Shown here one piece after another: positions 1 through 8,855 of a stretch of DNA of 38,237 bases. This stretch comes from Theionarchaea archaeon. GTDB taxonomy: Archaea; Methanobacteriota_B; Thermococci; Methanofastidiosales; SZ-28-30. Both the position numbers and the translations under genes were made by a program. The first letter of the stretch is position 1, and every line of letters starts with the position of its first letter. Under the pieces are notes generated by a model. That model saw only the letters and a list, made by a program, of their open reading frames with translations, did not search any database and was not told where the DNA came from. The stretch lies in NCBI GenBank assembly GCA_018992685.1, contig JACVGT010000039.1, forward strand, positions 1 through 38,237. The letters run 5' to 3'.

Positions 1-2148
1 GTAGGACACTGCAGTATTCACCCATGACCCTTCCACATGGATTGCATCCAGAATAGAGGCAGCATAATCAACGGTGAGGTCATCCTCACCTCCAATCTTT
101 TCCAGCATTGTGGCTGCAGTCTCATGTCGCCAGCAGGGATAGGTGCCACTTTCAGGGACAGCGAGGTTGAAATTCGTAGAGACCAGATACCCATCTCCCT
201 TGTCCTTTCTGGTAAAGGATAACTCACCAGTTTTTCCCGCACTGATAACCACTGCATCACCTGCAGCATCAGCAAAATGGTATTGCCCGTACATTTTTTC
301 CCTGAAGTCAAAGGTTTGGGCCAGTTCTAGCACACTGGCAACATCGGAACATTCTCTCATGGCTTTGATCAAGAACTGTTTAGTAGATCCTGAGAACGGT
401 CGTTCTGGATGAGGAGTCAGCGACATGGGGGGGACTCCACTCCCCGCAACAGCAAGTCCCTTCTCGTTGAAGAGAACGTAGCTGCCACTGGGCGTTCGAG
501 TATCGTATCCTTTCTCATCCCACTCCCGGCCCAGCTGTACATATCCATATCCTTTGTAGGCTGGAAAGAACTCCACTTTGAGCTCTCTGTCAGATATCGT
601 TCCAAGTTGAAGATCTACATTACCCATGAATAGAACAGTCCCTCCACTGGAGGCGGTGATGACTGAACAGAACTCCCGGATTTCATTTCCCGAGAGAAAA
701 GAGTCATACAAGACATGAGAACCTGAGAGGGATAACGTGTGAGGAACCTCTCTGCCCTCCATTCCGGTAGACTGAGACAGCACCGCAACAGCGAGAAGAA
801 CTGCAGTCAATGCCACAGTATCCTTTTTTTCTATTCTGAACGTCGTCTCTCCCCCCCTCTTGTGCGTATTCCCTCTTGTGGAGTTCAGTGTAAGAATGTC
901 AGTACAGTGAGGGTTCTGTCCCTTTCGTGTGGAACCCAGAACTCCCAGGCCCATGACTATGAGGAGGAGAACACTCCCCCCACAGATTCCTTCTGAGTCT
1001 GTCTGACATGTCTGAATCCATTCATCGCATTCCTGTATTTTTTCTGCAGCTCCAGCATGTATATAATTCTGCCTGGCTATCTGGAGAAGAAAGAGAGCTG
1101 ATTCATACTCTTTTTCATCATATGCTATCTTTCCCTTTTCCAAGAAGAAGTCCCCCTCCTGACGGATGAACGTACTGCAGTCATTACCAAGGTCTGCACC
1201 ATAGACGTCATAGTTGCCACTCCTGTCGTCGCTCCAGACCACCATGCTGCTCCACATTTCATGAGTGGACTGTTCAACCTCATCAGTAGTGATCCTGAAC
1301 TCTTCCTGAGTGGAGAGGTCATACCCATAGAGTTCCCAGTTTCCATGTCTGTCATCGCTCCAGACAACAATATCACCAAAGATATCAGGAGAACTCGGAT
1401 TACTGATACCCGTTGCTATCCTGAACTCCTCCTGAGTGGAGAGGTTGTACCCATAGAGTTCCCAGTTCTTGTACACCAGGTCAAAATTCCGTGTATCAAC
1501 CCATACTACAATATCACCATAGATTGCAGGGGAGAATGGGTCTGCATCATCTGTCGTAATCTGGAATTCCTCTCCTGTTGAAACATCATATCCATAGATG
1601 TGCGTGTCCTCCCTATCATCAACCCATATCACAAGGTCACCAGAGACTGCAGGCTGCCACTGCTGAGCATTCTCATCTGTTATCTGGAATTCCTTCCTGG
1701 TGGAAAGGTCATACCCATAGATGTCCCAGGACCCATTTCTGTCATCTTCCCAGACTGCAATAGTGCCGAAAAATTCCAGCGTGGGTTTAATACTTTCAAC
1801 GGAGGACATCCGGAACCCCTCTGAAGTGGAAATATCGTATCCATAGATATGTTCATACCCATTATTGCTCCCAATCCCCACCACAAAAGTGCCGTAGATT
1901 TTCGAGTTACGGAGTTCTCTTCCGTCTACTGTTATGTGAAATTCTCTGTGAGTAGAAAGATCACGTCCATACGTGCCCCATGTTCCATCTCTTTCCTCTC
2001 TCCAGATCACCGTGTCGCCGTAGATTGAAGGAGATTTCTGTTGGTTTTCCCCTGATACAAGGGGGAACTCTGACAGTTCACCCCTACCATGAACGCCTGT
2101 TAAGAGAAACCCCATGATGACCATGAAAACGACGAATCCTTTCTTCAT
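1..2148 (-). CDS. Secreted seven-blade propeller fused to Ntn-hydrolase (C45-like) domain, 3' end off window
   Basis: Reading leftward from the ATG at 2148 (SD AGGAGACTGAGC just upstream), the frame stays open for 716 codons to the window edge, so the gene is partial at its 3' end. Residues 1-22 form a signal peptide. About seven repeats of the type DIYGYDLSTxEEFxIT with VVWxDDR strands follow (residues 30-345), a TolB/WD40-like propeller. A short TPR-like helical pair (350-385) and a hydrophobic segment (386-405) come next. A second signal-like hydrophobic stretch lies at 445-458. After it a C45/choloylglycine-hydrolase-like domain begins: Cys494 in EFCSVIT, GTVLFMGNVD, FNEKGLAVAGSG and YHFADAAGDAVVI resemble that Ntn family, with Cys494 the expected nucleophile. 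Two ancestral genes seem joined; a GTG at 816 could start the second one. The hydrolase assignment rests on motifs and its substrate is unknown. Confidence 0.8.
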   Translation of the reverse strand, partial: MKKGFVVFMVIMGFLLTGVHGRGELSEFPLVSGENQQKSPSIYGDTVIWREERDGTWGTYGRDLSTHREFHITVDGRELRNSKIYGTFVVGIGSNNGYEHIYGYDISTSEGFRMSSVESIKPTLEFFGTIAVWEDDRNGSWDIYGYDLSTRKEFQITDENAQQWQPAVSGDLVIWVDDREDTHIYGYDVSTGEEFQITTDDADPFSPAIYGDIVVWVDTRNFDLVYKNWELYGYNLSTQEEFRIATGISNPSSPDIFGDIVVWSDDRHGNWELYGYDLSTQEEFRITTDEVEQSTHEMWSSMVVWSDDRSGNYDVYGADLGNDCSTFIRQEGDFFLEKGKIAYDEKEYESALFLLQIARQNYIHAGAAEKIQECDEWIQTCQTDSEGICGGSVLLLIVMGLGVLGSTRKGQNPHCTDILTLNSTRGNTHKRGGETTFRIEKKDTVALTAVLLAVAVLSQSTGMEGREVPHTLSLSGSHVLYDSFLSGNEIREFCSVITASSGGTVLFMGNVDLQLGTISDRELKVEFFPAYKGYGYVQLGREWDEKGYDTRTPSGSYVLFNEKGLAVAGSGVPPMSLTPHPERPFSGSTKQFLIKAMRECSDVASVLELAQTFDFREKMYGQYHFADAAGDAVVISAGKTGELSFTRKDKGDGYLVSTNFNLAVPESGTYPCWRHETAATMLEKIGGEDDLTVDYAASILDAIHVEGSWVNTAVSY

Positions 2149-2372
2149 GCTCAGTCTCCTTCTTGAAAGTGTATATTCTCCCTGAATTTCATTAATAAAC
2201 CTTTGGCCCGGGTTCTATATCTTTCCATACTTTTTTCCGAATAGTGGTTGAGGGATAGACATGGTGGAGGGAGATGTCGCCAGTTTTAGAAGCACGATGA
2301 GAAATGGCTGTACGCTTCAGAGTTGGCACGGGCATGACATTGTCCAAAACGGGTCTCCACTCGACCACCTCG

Positions 2373-2408
2373 CTCCACGCCGTGGAGAACTGGCCCAGAG
2401 GCCAGTTC
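2373..2408. repeat. Two adjacent perfect hairpins
   Basis: CTCCACG and CGTGGAG (2373-2387, one-base loop) are followed at once by GAACTGGCC (2387-2395) and GGCCAGTTC (2400-2408) with a CAGA loop. Both are perfect. No T-run follows, so a simple intrinsic terminator is unlikely. A mobile-element end or a structured RNA segment are alternatives. Confidence 0.65.
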
Positions 2409-2598
2409 AAGGCGCGAACATCTCGTCCTTCTACCTTTCATTGAGTTTATATAAATTACGGTTCAATAAGTGATAATATTTTTTTTTACATAAAGATTTG
2501 GGAATAAAAAAGACATTTTCCGTGCATTCTTTAAAAAATGAGTTCTTTTCCCAAAAGAAGGACCGATACATTATTAAGCAAGGAGAAATATGATATAT

Positions 2599-2677
2599 TG
2601 CTGTAGGGACAGACGACTCTGAACGCCCAAGTCACCAGAACCTTTCCCTACAGCACCAGTAGAGGGTATGGTGACTG
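2599..2677. other. Interleaved inverted repeats, possible structured RNA
   Basis: An 11-bp perfect inverted repeat pairs TGCTGTAGGGA (2599-2609) with TCCCTACAGCA (2645-2655). Inside its loop lies GTCACC (2631-2636), which can pair with GGTGAC downstream of the second arm (about 2669-2674). The crossing order of the arms is that of an H-type pseudoknot. No known RNA family was recognised, and the strand of any transcript is unknown. Confidence 0.35.
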
Positions 2678-2894
2678 GCCAACAAGACTTAAAGATGAGA
2701 ACTCAAGAGCGACTGCAGACCTTTCATCACACATCCTCGATGCCAGATTTCTGAATACTCTTGATTCTACCTGAATCTTGGACGACATATGAAGGTTCTC
2801 CGGAAAAGATCACGGGCAGCTACATCCTTGATCATGAGTCAACTATCATAACATTTAAAATGGAACCAGGAAATCCATTTCAGGCGGGTGTATC

Positions 2895-4085
2895 ATGAAT
2901 GCGATCGTCAGAGTTCAGGGGTTCTGGCTGAACCATACTCATTCGTTCTTTGTGATAGTGCGATTCCTTTTTGCCAGTGCAAATGGGCTTACTGCAGCTA
3001 TTGGGACGATATATCTTTTGGGAAAAGGATTGTCCTACACCGAGATAGGGACGGTATGGAGTGTTTCACTCTTCTTTTCAACAGTACTGGATTTTCCCAC
3101 GGGGAATTGTGCTGATCTCTACGGGAGGAAACTCACCTATGCACTGGGCGTCATCTCCATTGGGGCGGGAATGGTGGTGTACGGTATGGGCACTGCCCTA
3201 TGGATGTTCCTCGTGGCGGCATTCCTTATTGGGTTCGGTACTGCTCAGATCAGTGGATCACTCTCCTCATGGATAGTGGATGAGCAGGTTAAAGCTCATA
3301 AGAAGGGCACAATCAGCAAGATCTTTGGTGATGGCAGTGCTTCGGCGTCAGCCGGGGGCATTATGGGTGGCGTGCTGGTTGGGCTATTTTTCCGTGGCTC
3401 GCTGGAAATCGTCTATTTTGCCAGTGGCACCCTCTTTTTCCTGACAGGGATCTTTACATTCACGTCAATTCCAGAAAACTACGGACAACCGGGCGGGAGA
3501 TGGATCCAGTTACCCAAGAACGTATTAACCCATTTTATCCACTCGTTGCCCCTGGTTCTCCTTTCACTGACACTGGTGTTGATGTTTGCCTGCTACACCG
3601 TCTTTTTCTTCATCTGGCAACCCCTGGCGCTTCAGCTGCAGATCCAGGAAGGAGATTTGGGCTTCCTGTATGCGATTTTCATGGCAGGATCTGCTGTGAG
3701 CGCATTCATAATGGGGAGAATGAGCAGAAAAATCGGGGACGTCACTATCTTGATGATGTGTTTCGCCTGTGCAGCAACTGGATTCCTCACAATTGCCCTA
3801 AATGCTGGCATGATTGGACTGACAGCCGGGCTCATACAGTATGCAGTGGGGTATGGTGGATTCATCCCAGTCCTCTATGCCTGGATGAACACCTTCATTC
3901 CAAGTTCAATTCGAGCTTCCACCAGTTCTCTCATTGGTACCATCGGCACCGGTGGGATAATCGTGCTGCAGGTTATCATGGGTGCTTTCATCGAATCATA
4001 TGGACTGTCTGCAGCTTCCTTGTGTGCTACAGGATTTGCTGCTGCCGGTATCTGTGCTCTGCTCTTCCTTCCAAAGACATCATGA
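2895..4085 (+). CDS. Major facilitator superfamily (MFS) transporter
   Basis: This 396-aa, very hydrophobic protein has about twelve predicted membrane spans, the normal size for MFS permeases. The MFS motif A between TM2 and TM3 is visible as GNCADLYGRK (residues 70-79). A second, weaker loop with RMSRKIGDVT follows the central break and marks the second half. It should move a small solute across the cytoplasmic membrane, as a drug or metabolite exporter or an uptake permease; the substrate cannot be inferred. The ATG is preceded by AGGCGGGTG at a good distance. The gene stands alone: it converges with the propeller gene on its right (26-bp gap) and is separated from the left gene by a long non-coding stretch. 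Confidence 0.9.
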   Translation: MNAIVRVQGFWLNHTHSFFVIVRFLFASANGLTAAIGTIYLLGKGLSYTEIGTVWSVSLFFSTVLDFPTGNCADLYGRKLTYALGVISIGAGMVVYGMGTALWMFLVAAFLIGFGTAQISGSLSSWIVDEQVKAHKKGTISKIFGDGSASASAGGIMGGVLVGLFFRGSLEIVYFASGTLFFLTGIFTFTSIPENYGQPGGRWIQLPKNVLTHFIHSLPLVLLSLTLVLMFACYTVFFFIWQPLALQLQIQEGDLGFLYAIFMAGSAVSAFIMGRMSRKIGDVTILMMCFACAATGFLTIALNAGMIGLTAGLIQYAVGYGGFIPVLYAWMNTFIPSSIRASTSSLIGTIGTGGIIVLQVIMGAFIESYGLSAASLCATGFAAAGICALLFLPKTS

Positions 4086-4111
4086 GAATGACGTGCGGAT
4101 TACTGCCTGTC

Positions 4112-5329
4112 TTACCTTGCTCTCCTGCTGACTGACAACCCTACAAGCACAACACCTGCTATAAGTCCTGTTCCCAGGCAGAATCCTCTGTTAGCTTCCT
4201 GGATCTCCTGAACCCATGCATCACACTCAGCAACCTTCTCAGATCCATGCTCCAGATAGATGTCCCTTGCTTTCTGAAAATACTCCAGAGCCTTTTCATA
4301 GTCTTTCTCTTCAAAAGCCTTTTGACCCTGTTCAAAGAGTGAATCTGCCTCTCGGATCTCCCTAACTACCCGAAGATTACAGCCGAAGAGATTGATCTCA
4401 CGGTTCTTGTCATAGGCTCTAAAGACCACCGCATCTCCATAGATTACTGCGTCATATCCCTCAACAATCCAGAGTTCTTCTCCGGTCAGAAGGTCATATG
4501 CATAGATATCTGAGTCATATTCACGTTCCTCTTTCCACAGCACAGTATTCCTGCATATGTGCAGCAGCAATTGACGGCCTGGCCTCACTATGACAGGAAA
4601 TTCCTCCTTGGTGGAAAGGTCATATCCATAGATATCCCCCTCATCGTCCTGACTGGCTACCCAGAGTACGACATTCTCATAAACCTGTGGAACACTCTGA
4701 TAGGAAGGACCCACAGCAATCGGGAATTCCTCACCCGTGGAAAGATCATATCCATAGACGTCCCAATCACTGTTCCTGTCATCCACCCATACCACAATAT
4801 CTCCATAGATTGCAGGATCCCCCTGGTTGCGGGGATGATCTGTTATCTGGAACTCCTCTCCTGTTGAAAGCCTCTTCCCATAAATATCGCTCGGGCCATT
4901 CCTGCTATCTTCCCATACCACAATGTCCCCATAGATTGCAGGAAGCCACTGGTCATTCAGGTCATGGGTAATCTGGAATTCCTCTCTTGTGGAAAGGTTA
5001 TACCCATAGATATCAGAATTACCGTTTCTGGTATCTTCCCACACCACGATATTCCCATGGATTGCTGGATTCTCCTGGCAGTCGGGATCATCAGTTATCT
5101 GGAATTCCTCTCTTGTCGAAAGGTTATACCCATAGATATCATGGTTCATGGGAGAGAAATCTCCCTTGTCATTCCTCCAGTCTTCCCAGACCACGATATT
5201 CCCATAGATTGCTGGAAACCATTCTTTTTGGGGAGTGTCTGTGATCTGAAATATGCTCGCGTCATCCGGGGTGACAAGCTGTGTAAGGAGAAAAAGTGTA
5301 CATATTGGCGCTATTTTGTTCAATTCCAT
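4112..5329 (-). CDS. Secreted seven-blade TolB-like propeller with TPR and C-terminal anchor
   Basis: This 405-aa protein starts at an ATG behind GGAAGTGAGAG. An N-terminal hydrophobic signal (1-20) is followed by about seven repeats of IYGNIVVWEDxRN plus DIYGYNLSTREEFQIT (residues 27-300), expected to fold as a beta-propeller outside the cell. Residues about 315-375 form a TPR-like helix pair (ADSLFEQGQKAFEEKDYEKA). Residues 380-398 are a membrane segment followed by an Arg-rich tail, the usual archaeal C-terminal anchor. It is a close paralogue of the next gene upstream on the same strand, with about 222 bp between them. The role is probably ligand binding or adhesion; no enzymatic residues are evident. 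Confidence 0.85.
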   Translation of the reverse strand: MELNKIAPICTLFLLTQLVTPDDASIFQITDTPQKEWFPAIYGNIVVWEDWRNDKGDFSPMNHDIYGYNLSTREEFQITDDPDCQENPAIHGNIVVWEDTRNGNSDIYGYNLSTREEFQITHDLNDQWLPAIYGDIVVWEDSRNGPSDIYGKRLSTGEEFQITDHPRNQGDPAIYGDIVVWVDDRNSDWDVYGYDLSTGEEFPIAVGPSYQSVPQVYENVVLWVASQDDEGDIYGYDLSTKEEFPVIVRPGRQLLLHICRNTVLWKEEREYDSDIYAYDLLTGEELWIVEGYDAVIYGDAVVFRAYDKNREINLFGCNLRVVREIREADSLFEQGQKAFEEKDYEKALEYFQKARDIYLEHGSEKVAECDAWVQEIQEANRGFCLGTGLIAGVVLVGLSVSRRAR

Positions 5330-5551
5330 TCTCTCACTTCCTTTCTATCTTCAACATGCAGCAGATGATCCAAATGATCATCACTGTCTCTCAAGAGGTC
5401 CACGCTCCTTCAGAGGTTCCCTCACTCCATTGTTCATGGCTATGTCTTCGACAGCACATGTCCAGGTTCCTCTCTTGAGGATTGTGCGTGTACCCATGAG
5501 TAAGATCTTCTCTTGGGAGAAACTGCTCGAGAAGATGAAAATTGCTGGACT

Positions 5552-6775
5552 TCATCTCGCTCTCCTCCTGACTGACAACCCTACCAACACAGCACCTGCA
5601 ATAAGTCCTGTTCCCAGGCAGAATCCTTTCTTCGCTTCCTGGATCTCCTGAACCCATGCATCACACTCAGCGACCTTCCGAGATCCATGCTCCAGATAGA
5701 TGTCCCTTGCTTTCTGAAAATACTCCAGAGCCTTCTCATAGTCTTCTTTTTCAAAAGCCTTTTGACCCTGTTCAAAGAGTGAATCTGCCGTTCGGACCTC
5801 CCTGACTACCTGAAGATTGCAGCCAAAGAGATTGATCTCGCGGTTCTTGTTAGAAGCTCTAAGGACCACCGTATCTCCATAGATTACTGGATTATATCCT
5901 CCAGAAATCCAGAATTCTTCTTTAGTCAGAAGGTCATATGCATGGATATCTGAATCATATTCATGAGGGGATTCAAAGACAACAATATTCCCGAATAGCT
6001 GCGGCAGCCTTTGATTGGCAGGTTCTACGATGAGAGGTAAGTCTTCCCCCGTCGATAAATCGTATCCATAAATATCGCAATCATTACTCCGACATTCACT
6101 CCATAACACAATCTGTCCAAAAATTGTAGGTTCGAATCGATACTGGGTATCTCTCGTCATCTGAAACTCTTCATTTCTGGAAAGATCAAACCCAAAAATA
6201 TCCCACGGGCCATTTCTATCATCTCCCCATACGACAATTGTCCCATAGATTGCAGGGTCTACTTGGTTGTGAGGATTGCCTGCTATTTGAAATTCCTCTC
6301 TTTCTGCAAGGTTGTACCCATAGATATCGGGCGTGCCGTTTCTATCATCTTCCCATACCACAATATCCCCATAGACAGCAGGGGACCGTTGGGCTTGTGG
6401 GTCATCAGTTATCTGGAATTCCTCTCTTTTTGCAAGGTTGTACCCGTAGATATCGAAATTGCCGTCTCTCTGATCCTGCCAGACCACGATGGTTCCATGA
6501 ACTGCTGGATTTCCCTGCCAGTTAGGATCATCAGTTATCTGGAATTCCTCTTTTGTTGCAAGGTTGTACCCATAGATATCAGTATTTACAGGAGAGATGC
6601 TTTTGGGATCCTGATTCCTCCAGTCTTCCCATACCACAATATCCCCGTACATGGCCGGTGCCACCTGCTTTTCCGGGTTATCTGTAATCTGGAATATGCC
6701 TGTGTCATCTGAGGGGATAAACTGCATCAACATGAGAAATACAATGATTGCTCCTAGCCTATCATAAGATATCAC
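5552..6775 (-). CDS. Secreted seven-blade propeller with TPR and anchor, tandem paralogue
   Basis: This 407-aa protein has the same layout as its downstream neighbour: signal segment, seven DIYGYNLAxxEEFQIT-type blades, a TPR-like pair, and a TM segment with an Arg tail. The start is a GTG at 6775 behind GAGGTGAGAGA; the nearby ATG is out of frame. The last 100 codons are nearly the same as in the 4112-5329 gene (EKALEYFQKARDIYLEHGS in both). The blades have diverged more, for example STREEF against AKREEF. This suggests a tandem duplication with later homogenisation or stronger constraint on the C-terminal part. The ligand is unknown. Confidence 0.85.
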   Translation of the reverse strand: MISYDRLGAIIVFLMLMQFIPSDDTGIFQITDNPEKQVAPAMYGDIVVWEDWRNQDPKSISPVNTDIYGYNLATKEEFQITDDPNWQGNPAVHGTIVVWQDQRDGNFDIYGYNLAKREEFQITDDPQAQRSPAVYGDIVVWEDDRNGTPDIYGYNLAEREEFQIAGNPHNQVDPAIYGTIVVWGDDRNGPWDIFGFDLSRNEEFQMTRDTQYRFEPTIFGQIVLWSECRSNDCDIYGYDLSTGEDLPLIVEPANQRLPQLFGNIVVFESPHEYDSDIHAYDLLTKEEFWISGGYNPVIYGDTVVLRASNKNREINLFGCNLQVVREVRTADSLFEQGQKAFEKEDYEKALEYFQKARDIYLEHGSRKVAECDAWVQEIQEAKKGFCLGTGLIAGAVLVGLSVRRRAR

Positions 6776-7165
6776 TCTCTCACCTCTTTTCTGCCTTGAG
6801 ATGCCACAAGAAATGGAGTGATCAAGAGATGAAGACTATTACTACTTAACATAGTCCCTCCTTCCATGAAGTGCTCTGCGCGGCTCAACATTCTGAGACT
6901 GTGAGACTGATGTCCTTCAAGGACATCGTAAAGAACGGTTGATCCTTGCCAGTCTCCTGGTACACTCCATACGTGTGTGAATCCCACCAATACATTGCTG
7001 TTCTCCATACTCGCGATGGGAGACTCAAATATTTAAGGTTTTTCTTCATCTATTCTCTTCCTGACAGATACCCACATCCTGTGACCACTGGATTTGAAAG
7101 ACCAGTCAAGTAAGATATTCTGAGGAGAAACCTGCTGGAAGAATCCTGCCCCTTATCTTCTGGTT

Positions 7166-7477
7166 TTGGGTTGGATGTGCTTTAGTTCCCATTGCTGTGT
7201 GCGCATCTGTAGAAATTGCGAGTCTGGGTCTCCTTTGGTATCTAGACGGGATGCCCTTGCTCTAGTTGCGTGGGTGTCTGGTCATCACAATGTCGCTATA
7301 GCTGTTCTGTTGTTAATCGGCTACATAGTTGGAAAAATCATTGATGCTATTATTGATTGGATTCGTAATATGATTATTTTGGCTCATCAAAAACCAAGTG
7401 GAGAAGACATTGTTCACCTTGCTGATGCCATTAGAAAATATATGGAAAACGCAGGAATAGAAGTTGAAAATAGATAA
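7166..7477 (+). CDS. Small hypothetical membrane protein, possibly frameshifted
   Basis: The protein is not recognised. The frame opens at TTG 7166 or ATG 7175, but neither has a clear SD, and the first 40 residues are Cys/Ser-rich and unlike a real N-terminus. From residue 46 on it is convincing: a membrane span (AIAVLLLIGYIVGKII) followed by an amphipathic helix and a helical tail (GEDIVHLADAIRKYMENAG). In another plus frame, 7096-7265 encodes a second membrane-like stretch (LPLIFWFWVGCALVPIAV) that ends just where this span begins, so the original protein may have been broken by a frameshift near 7250. Its stop overlaps the start of the next ORF. Confidence 0.45.
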   Translation: MGWMCFSSHCCVRICRNCESGSPLVSRRDALALVAWVSGHHNVAIAVLLLIGYIVGKIIDAIIDWIRNMIILAHQKPSGEDIVHLADAIRKYMENAGIEVENR

Positions 7478-7664
7478 CCTCTCACGCAATCCAGATGATT
7501 CATATACTGTGACTTTCAGTGATGGCAGTAAGCAGACATTCAAGAAGGTGGGTGATGATTTTGTTCCAGTTCCCACTCCAAGCAATGATCCTCAACCAAC
7601 TAGTAATAATTCCTCATCCAGCACAAGTGGCGGGTACAGGAGATTATGCACCCAGGGAGCCTAA
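7464..7664 (+). CDS. Small hypothetical protein with beta-hairpin and Ser/Pro/Asn-rich tail
   Basis: This 66-aa product is not recognised. The start would be TTG 7464, inside the end of the previous ORF (14-bp overlap). The core SYTVTFSDGSKQTFKKVG looks like an antiparallel beta pair. The remainder is low-complexity Pro/Ser/Asn. Because the previous ORF ends in mid-helix at this point, the two could instead be one protein separated by a frameshift. Confidence 0.4.
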   Translation: MKIDNLSRNPDDSYTVTFSDGSKQTFKKVGDDFVPVPTPSNDPQPTSNNSSSSTSGGYRRLCTQGA

Positions 7665-7817
7665 CCAATACTACTAGGAAAGGTCTGAGTCCAAAGGGTT
7701 TAAAACCCCAGCCTTAAAACAGTGAAGGTGACAAGAAAAGAACAAAAGGACAACTGCAATGAAAACAGAACGGCACCATGTTGTCACTATTCAGAGTGTT
7801 ATGAATAGCCGAGAGAA

Positions 7818-8324
7818 TTGAAGGAGATGATACCTACGAATGTGTCAAAAAAAGCATATAAAGCAAAGAAAAGAGCATTATATATCAGGATAATCCAGGT
7901 AATAGTGGTTTTTGGCCTCTATGTGTTAGTCTCTCAATATACTCATGGCATGACAGGAAGACTCCCCGATTTCTTCAGTGGTCTGGATTTCATCTTTGGA
8001 GGTCTTTTTTGTATAGCTATCAGTGAACTCATTTGGAAAGCATTCAGGCCAGTCGCACGAATGTGTGAACACTTCTTCGTTACGGAATATGACCACCAGG
8101 TCATAGAATGGGACAAAATAGAGAAGGTCGAACTGAAAGAGAAATGCCTGAATCTTCATGCGCCGGAGGAACGTGCGAAAACCTATGTTGTGTCCTTCTC
8201 TAATATCGAGAATGCTGAAGAACTCATAGAGGATACCAGAACCATGTGCAAGACCAAAGGGATCGCCTTTGAAGCAGTCTCTAAGAATACTGAGGATATA
8301 GAATCCCTACAGGGGGAGCATTAA
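7818..8324 (+). CDS. Hypothetical two-TM membrane protein with C-terminal cytosolic domain
   Basis: This 168-aa protein belongs to no family I recognise. A basic N-terminus (KKAYKAKKRALY) precedes two membrane spans (about residues 24-44 and 52-76). A soluble domain of about 90 residues follows, with the pattern FFVTEYDHQVIEWDKIEKVELKEK and then TYVVSFSNIENAEELIEDT, reminiscent of the beta-rich PH-like domains attached to two-TM bacterial and archaeal proteins. The start is uncertain: TTG 7818, ATG 7827, or GTG 7842 behind AAGGAGATGA. The palindrome GGGTTTAAAACCC upstream (about 7698-7710) may contain its TATA box. Confidence 0.65.
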   Translation: MKEMIPTNVSKKAYKAKKRALYIRIIQVIVVFGLYVLVSQYTHGMTGRLPDFFSGLDFIFGGLFCIAISELIWKAFRPVARMCEHFFVTEYDHQVIEWDKIEKVELKEKCLNLHAPEERAKTYVVSFSNIENAEELIEDTRTMCKTKGIAFEAVSKNTEDIESLQGEH

Positions 8325-8855
8325 ATTGGGCAGATTAAGGCATTGTCTCCTTTTTCCATTCTTGCTCTTCACAAAGCTGCCTGCAAGCCAAAGATGCGAT
8401 TGTGTAAGCTTTTTTCGCAGAGTACAATAATAACTTATCAGTGCTGAACCAGATTGAAAGTGTTAAAATAGATGGAACTGAACTAAGTACGAAGGTAATG
8501 TCTGTTTCACCTAGTGGGTCACGAAATAGTTCATGTTGAACAGATTGTTAGTGGAAATGTATTCTGATTTGCTGGATCCTACATGAGAACGCAAGCTACC
8601 ATCTCTGTCACTCAGATTATGGGAAAAAGATCTTTCTCAAATCATTAGTATGATATCCCCATATATTTTTGGCCCTTCTTGATCACCTAGGGATTCAAGC
8701 CATTAAGACAAATCCCTCGCAGGGCTAATAACCGTAGGAACCAGCGCATCCTGTCATTTTCTTTCCTCTATTTCCATCATTATAATAAAAGGAAATCAAA
8801 AAGCTTATTACCCTATGAATAGGTATGTGCATAACATCTCAGAAGGAGGTATATC
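8325..8855. other. Gene-free region with a possible coding remnant
   Basis: No complete gene is visible in these 531 bases. A plus-strand frame at 8408-8539 lacks a start codon but reads like protein (LSVLNQIESVKIDGTELSTK), so it may be the end of a decayed gene. The last 80 bases are AT-rich and must contain the promoter of the C25 protease gene (TTATAATAAAAG near 8779-8791), followed by its strong SD, AGAAGGAGGT. Confidence 0.4.

Larger units (their letters stand above)
2149..2894. other. Gene-free region with inverted repeats
   Basis: I see no convincing gene in these 746 bases. The left end carries the promoter area of the leftward fusion gene (TTTATTAA near 2191-2200). The middle holds two adjacent perfect hairpins, and around 2599-2677 there is a second group of complementary arms. 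The short leftward frame at 2192-2410 has no SD and no recognisable domain; it could be the eroded end of a transposase gene, but I cannot show this. The right end holds the SD of the MFS gene. Confidence 0.5.

Noticed and set aside
2192..2410. 72-codon minus-strand ORF in the left gene-free stretch
   Set aside because: No SD and no family, and it is interrupted by perfect hairpins. A transposase remnant was considered but cannot be shown.
3500..4135. 211-codon ORF in another frame of the MFS gene
   Set aside because: Lies almost wholly within the clear transporter gene and has Cys/His-rich shadow-frame composition.
6772..7008. 78-codon minus-strand ORF before the 407-aa propeller gene
   Set aside because: Overlaps the supported GTG and SD of the propeller gene, no domain, atypical composition; more likely its upstream region.
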